A DNA stretch of 64,000 bases from Acetatifactor sp. (lineage in GTDB: Bacteria; Bacillota; Clostridia; Lachnospirales; Lachnospiraceae). Shown in pieces: positions 61,491 to 64,000 of the stretch. Positions within the stretch are counted from its first letter, which is position 1. Every line of letters starts with the position of its first letter. The position numbers and the translations under genes were made by a program. The stretch lies in contig JAILHH010000040.1 of NCBI GenBank assembly GCA_024695935.1, positions 44,039 to 108,038 on the forward strand. The letters are read 5' to 3'. Under the pieces are notes generated by a model. The model did no database searches and had not been told where the DNA came from. It worked only from the letters and a program-made list of their open reading frames with translations.

Positions 61491-62784
61491 TATTTTCGAA
61501 AATGTGGATCCCGAGACAATTATTAAAAAAGCACTGCTTGTGGGACTCGATATAGGTGAAGAGGCCGATTTTGACAGATCCATGGAGGAATTAAAAAGCC
61601 TGGCGGAGGCCTGCGGCAAGAGGGTTACGGGTATCATCTCCCAAAAGGCCGCCGATGTGAACAAGGCCTGGTATATAGGAACGGGTAAAGTGGCGGAAGT
61701 CGCTGAGTATGCAAAGGAATGTGAGGCGGAAGAGGTCATATTTGACAATCTTTTAAGCCCGTCCCAGATCAGGAACCTCACAAAGGCCATTGACCTGCCG
61801 GTGTTAGACAGAAACAGGCTTATTCTGGATATCTTTGCATTAAGGGCCAGGACCAGAGAGAGCAAGATCCAGGTTGAGACAGCCAGATTAAAATATATGC
61901 TTCCGAGACTGGTGGGAATTCATGCAGGTTTATCACGTCAGGGTGGCGGAAGCGGAGCACTCAGTAATAAAGGTGCCGGCGAGACAAAACTGGAACTGGA
62001 CAGAAGACATATAGAGCACAGGATCAGTGAACTCAGGAGAGAACTTGAAAAGGTGGAGGATTCCAGGAACACCCAGAGGAGACTCAGAGACAAAAGCGCC
62101 ATACCAAAGGTAAGTCTCGTGGGATATACAAATGCCGGAAAATCCACCATCATGAATCATATACTTGAAATGTACGGCAGTGAGGACGACAAAAAGGTGC
62201 TGGAAAAAGATATATTGTTTGCCACTCTTGATACCAGTATCAGACTCATAGATAAAAAGGACAAGAGACCCTTCTTTTTATCGGATACTGTAGGATTTAT
62301 CAACAAGCTTCCACACGATCTGGTGGAGTCCTTTAAATCCACCCTCATGGAAGTGAAGTACTCGGACCTTATCCTCTGTGTGGTAGATTATTCGGATGAA
62401 AATTTTAAGGAACAGATGAAGGTCACCGCCGATACGCTTTCGGAACTGGGTGCCGGGGATATTCCTATATTATATGTATATAACAAATCTGACAGGTGTG
62501 ATATCAATGACCTGCCAAGGATAAGGGGTGACAGTATTTATATTTCCGCTGCAAATGATGAGGGAATAAAGGAACTGACTGAGCTTATTCAGGACAGGAC
62601 TTACAGTGATCACAGGGAAGTGACCCTTCTCTTTCCGTATAAAAACGGGGCAGAGATGTCGGATTTTTGTGATAATGCGGAAGTTTTATCCTGCGATTAC
62701 CTTGAAGAAGGTGTCAAGGTAAGAGGAATTTCCGGTAGTAAACTGATAAAGAAATATGATATATTTATCTTAAACAATAAATAA
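61480..62784 (+). CDS. hflX: Ribosome-associated GTPase HflX
   Basis: A 434-residue GTPase that splits or rescues ribosomes under stress. The N-terminal HflX domain has WYIGTGKVAEV, SPSQIRNLTKAI and LDRNRLILDIFALRART; the glycine-rich GLSRQGGGSGALSNKGAGE and a coiled coil follow; the G domain has GYTNAGKSTIMN (about residue 217) and SDTVGFINKLPH. ATG 61480 lies within the end of the kinase gene. Confidence 0.96.
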   Translation: MNNNIFENVDPETIIKKALLVGLDIGEEADFDRSMEELKSLAEACGKRVTGIISQKAADVNKAWYIGTGKVAEVAEYAKECEAEEVIFDNLLSPSQIRNLTKAIDLPVLDRNRLILDIFALRARTRESKIQVETARLKYMLPRLVGIHAGLSRQGGGSGALSNKGAGETKLELDRRHIEHRISELRRELEKVEDSRNTQRRLRDKSAIPKVSLVGYTNAGKSTIMNHILEMYGSEDDKKVLEKDILFATLDTSIRLIDKKDKRPFFLSDTVGFINKLPHDLVESFKSTLMEVKYSDLILCVVDYSDENFKEQMKVTADTLSELGAGDIPILYVYNKSDRCDINDLPRIRGDSIYISAANDEGIKELTELIQDRTYSDHREVTLLFPYKNGAEMSDFCDNAEVLSCDYLEEGVKVRGISGSKLIKKYDIFILNNK

Positions 62785-62800
62785 TTGTGAGGGACATCGG

Positions 62801-63589
62801 ATGAAGATGCGCAAATTTATTTTTTCTGTCATATTGGGGCTTTTTATGATGATGACATCAGGGTGTGGTGCCATTGACGGCAATTACCCGGAGCTTACAC
62901 CTGAGGAGGAACAGATGGTCAGCGACTATGCGGCTGTCATGCTCCTGCAATATGATGCCTCTACCAGAAGCCGTCTTGTGGACGAGGAAGAAGTACTCAT
63001 GGACAATACCAGAAGACGTAATGCCAATATTAACAGCATTACAATGAAGGCACAGGATGAACTCAATGCCAGGATGGAAGAATTAAAAAAGGAAGAGGAA
63101 GAAAAAAACAGTAAAACTTCCGAAGGAGCCGACGGAAATTCATCTGAATCGGGAGCTGTTGAGGCACCCGATTATTCACTTGAAGAAGTGTTCAAACTTC
63201 CCGAGGGAGTTTATATGTCATATACCGGTTCTACTGTTATGGAAAGCTTTGACGGTGGTGAGGATGATCCCTTATCCGTTGTGGCTGACAAGGACAGCTT
63301 ACTGTTGATGGCAGGTTTCGTGATCAGAAATGACAGCGGTCGTGGCGTGGATCTGGATTTTCTGCATGAGACCATATCTGCGAGACTCTTTTTAAACGGA
63401 AGAGGAGCAAAGGGATTTTTACCCACATTTTTTGACAACGACCTGATGAATTACATGAACACATTACCTGCAGGATCAGATGTTGAGCTTTATCTGATAT
63501 TCCAGGAGGATCAGGAAGAATTAAACAATATAAGTGATATAAAGATAGTTCTTAAAAATGAATCAAAATCACACACAATTTCTGAATAA
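62801..63589 (+). CDS. Hypothetical lipoprotein
   Basis: A 262-residue protein with a signal peptide and lipobox TSGC (C22 from ATG 62801). An acidic, Lys/Glu-rich helical stretch (about 75-115) is followed by a beta-rich domain (about 130-255) with DSGRGVDLDF and DVELYLIFQED, somewhat like the DUF4352-type immunoglobulin-like domains, but this is not certain. GTGAGGGA at 62787-62794 is the ribosome binding site. It lies 16 bases after hflX. Confidence 0.8.
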   Translation: MKMRKFIFSVILGLFMMMTSGCGAIDGNYPELTPEEEQMVSDYAAVMLLQYDASTRSRLVDEEEVLMDNTRRRNANINSITMKAQDELNARMEELKKEEEEKNSKTSEGADGNSSESGAVEAPDYSLEEVFKLPEGVYMSYTGSTVMESFDGGEDDPLSVVADKDSLLLMAGFVIRNDSGRGVDLDFLHETISARLFLNGRGAKGFLPTFFDNDLMNYMNTLPAGSDVELYLIFQEDQEELNNISDIKIVLKNESKSHTISE

Positions 63590-63635
63590 TCAGAATATTC
63601 TGCCTTTGATAACACTATTTTGAATAAAGTGAAAT

Positions 63636-63671
63636 GCAAAAGAAACCCTTGATTTTCGAGGGTTTCTTTGC
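63636..63671 (+). terminator. Intrinsic terminator after the lipoprotein gene
   Basis: A stem of about 15 bp (63636-63651 with 63657-63671; one G-U pair, one bulged A) whose 3' arm contains TTTCTTT. It closes the regulator-kinase-hflX unit. Confidence 0.85.
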
Positions 63672-63720
63672 TTCAACGCTTTAATTGTGTAAAATGTGCA
63701 AAAAATTTTTAAAATTATTG

Positions 63721-63749
63721 TTGACATCCTAAAATCAGAGTGCTATACT
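63721..63749 (+). promoter_or_regulatory. Strong promoter P1 of a probable rRNA operon
   Basis: Perfect TTGACA at 63721-63726, 17-base spacer, TATACT at 63744-63749, preceded by an A/T-rich stretch like an UP element (63690-63720). Confidence 0.8.
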
Positions 63750-63752
63750 CCA

Positions 63753-63790
63753 TTTTGTTGTCGAGGCAAACACCTCTTAAGACAACAAAA
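63753..63790 (+). repeat. Hairpin just after P1
   Basis: TTTTGTTGTC (63753-63762) pairs perfectly with GACAACAAAA (63781-63790), and an inner GAGG/CCTC stem is enclosed. It lies at the expected transcript start. Confidence 0.8.
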
Positions 63791-63808
63791 AATAATTATA
63801 AATTGTTG

Positions 63809-63837
63809 TTGACGAACACCTCACAATGTGATATATT
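63809..63837 (+). promoter_or_regulatory. Strong promoter P2 of a probable rRNA operon
   Basis: TTGACG at 63809-63814, 17-base spacer, TATATT at 63832-63837. It is followed by a second GTTGTC/GACAAC hairpin (63844-63861), the core of the one after P1. Confidence 0.8.
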
Positions 63838-64000
63838 GAATGAGTTGTCGCCCAAGACAACAGAGAACTTTGACAATCGAACAACAATGCAACCCTGAAA
63901 ATTTCTTTAAAGAAAAATTCAGAAGAACAGCTCTTAGTAAAATAAGAAGCAACCTAAAAACAGTAATGCCAGTTAAGACTGGCAGGACGAACCTTTTAAC
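63838..64000 (+). other. Leader of a probable rRNA operon (continues beyond window)
   Basis: No protein frame. It contains a GTTGTC/GACAAC hairpin, an A-rich middle and a 7-bp stem TGCCAGT/ACTGGCA (63967-63984) which could be part of the processing stalk. Two tandem strong promoters followed by a non-coding leader fit a 16S-23S-5S operon starting just past the window end. The 16S gene itself is not visible, so this is an inference. Confidence 0.5.

Noticed and set aside
1..64000. tRNA genes
   Set aside because: No cloverleaf with a T-arm was noticed other than the tRNA-like part of tmRNA; a covariance scan would settle it.

Overview
The window reads as a chromosomal segment of a motile, anaerobic, low-to-moderate GC Firmicute, most likely a member of Lachnospiraceae or a close clostridial relative. 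This is inference from gene content: a Firmicutes-type fla/che operon that runs into rpsB-tsf (the layout of Bacillus subtilis), FliY instead of FliN, CheC/CheD adaptation proteins, an indolepyruvate ferredoxin oxidoreductase, lipoprotein solute-binding proteins, and strong AGGAGG ribosome binding sites. No species name can be given from the sequence alone.

Region 1 (1-22,390) is the end of a long single-direction flagellar/chemotaxis operon. It holds motA (5' end cut off by the window), motB, fliL, fliM, fliY, cheY, fliO, fliP, fliQ, fliR, flhB, flhA, flhF, flhG, a PilZ (YcgR-like) gene, cheB, cheA, cheW, cheC, cheD, a small membrane protein, sigD, fapA (DUF342), and three little-known genes, ending at a strong terminator. 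Region 2 (22,391-26,861) has rpsB-tsf behind a structured leader, then iorAB. Region 3 (26,863-31,421) is a signalling cluster: a LytTR regulator, then a lone receiver, an Hpt protein, a receiver-HD-GYP protein and a soluble hybrid kinase. The last four look like one phosphorelay with a c-di-GMP output. Region 4 (31,539-33,980) is a polar amino-acid ABC importer with its own promoter and terminator.

Region 5 (33,981-34,795) is a non-coding island. It contains five tandem ~73-bp repeats, each with a 10-bp inverted repeat at fixed spacing, followed by possible gene remnants and a perfect 16-bp palindrome. Region 6 (34,796-38,126) holds an rRNA/tRNA methyltransferase, then a tight trio: an IspD/TarI-like cytidylyltransferase, a cupin, and a membrane-anchored protein that resembles the TM-macro effectors of Thoeris-type defence. 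Region 7 (38,396-45,451) is an unusual transporter operon mixing two sugar-importer permeases, an HlyD-like adaptor, a MacB-like periplasmic-domain protein and a very large two-domain solute-binding lipoprotein.

Region 8 (45,469-49,350, minus strand) is a heterodimeric ABC exporter preceded by a 41-codon leader ORF and an intrinsic terminator, the same layout as the B. subtilis bmrB-bmrCD attenuation system. Region 9 (49,430-55,528) is housekeeping: gpmI, a CobW-type GTPase, secG, rnr, smpB and ssrA (tmRNA), with the tmRNA 5' end overlapping the end of smpB. Region 10 (55,541-55,830) is a block of inverted and 75-bp direct repeats. Region 11 (55,839-63,671) has a large hybrid sensor kinase, a small membrane protein, an OmpR-type two-component pair, hflX and a lipoprotein. 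The window ends (63,721-64,000) in two tandem strong promoters and a leader of the kind that precedes an rRNA operon; the expected 16S gene would lie just beyond the end.

The most promising undescribed features are the repeat array at 34,062-34,395, the cytidylyltransferase-cupin-TM-macro trio, the attenuated ABC exporter and the hybrid transporter operon.
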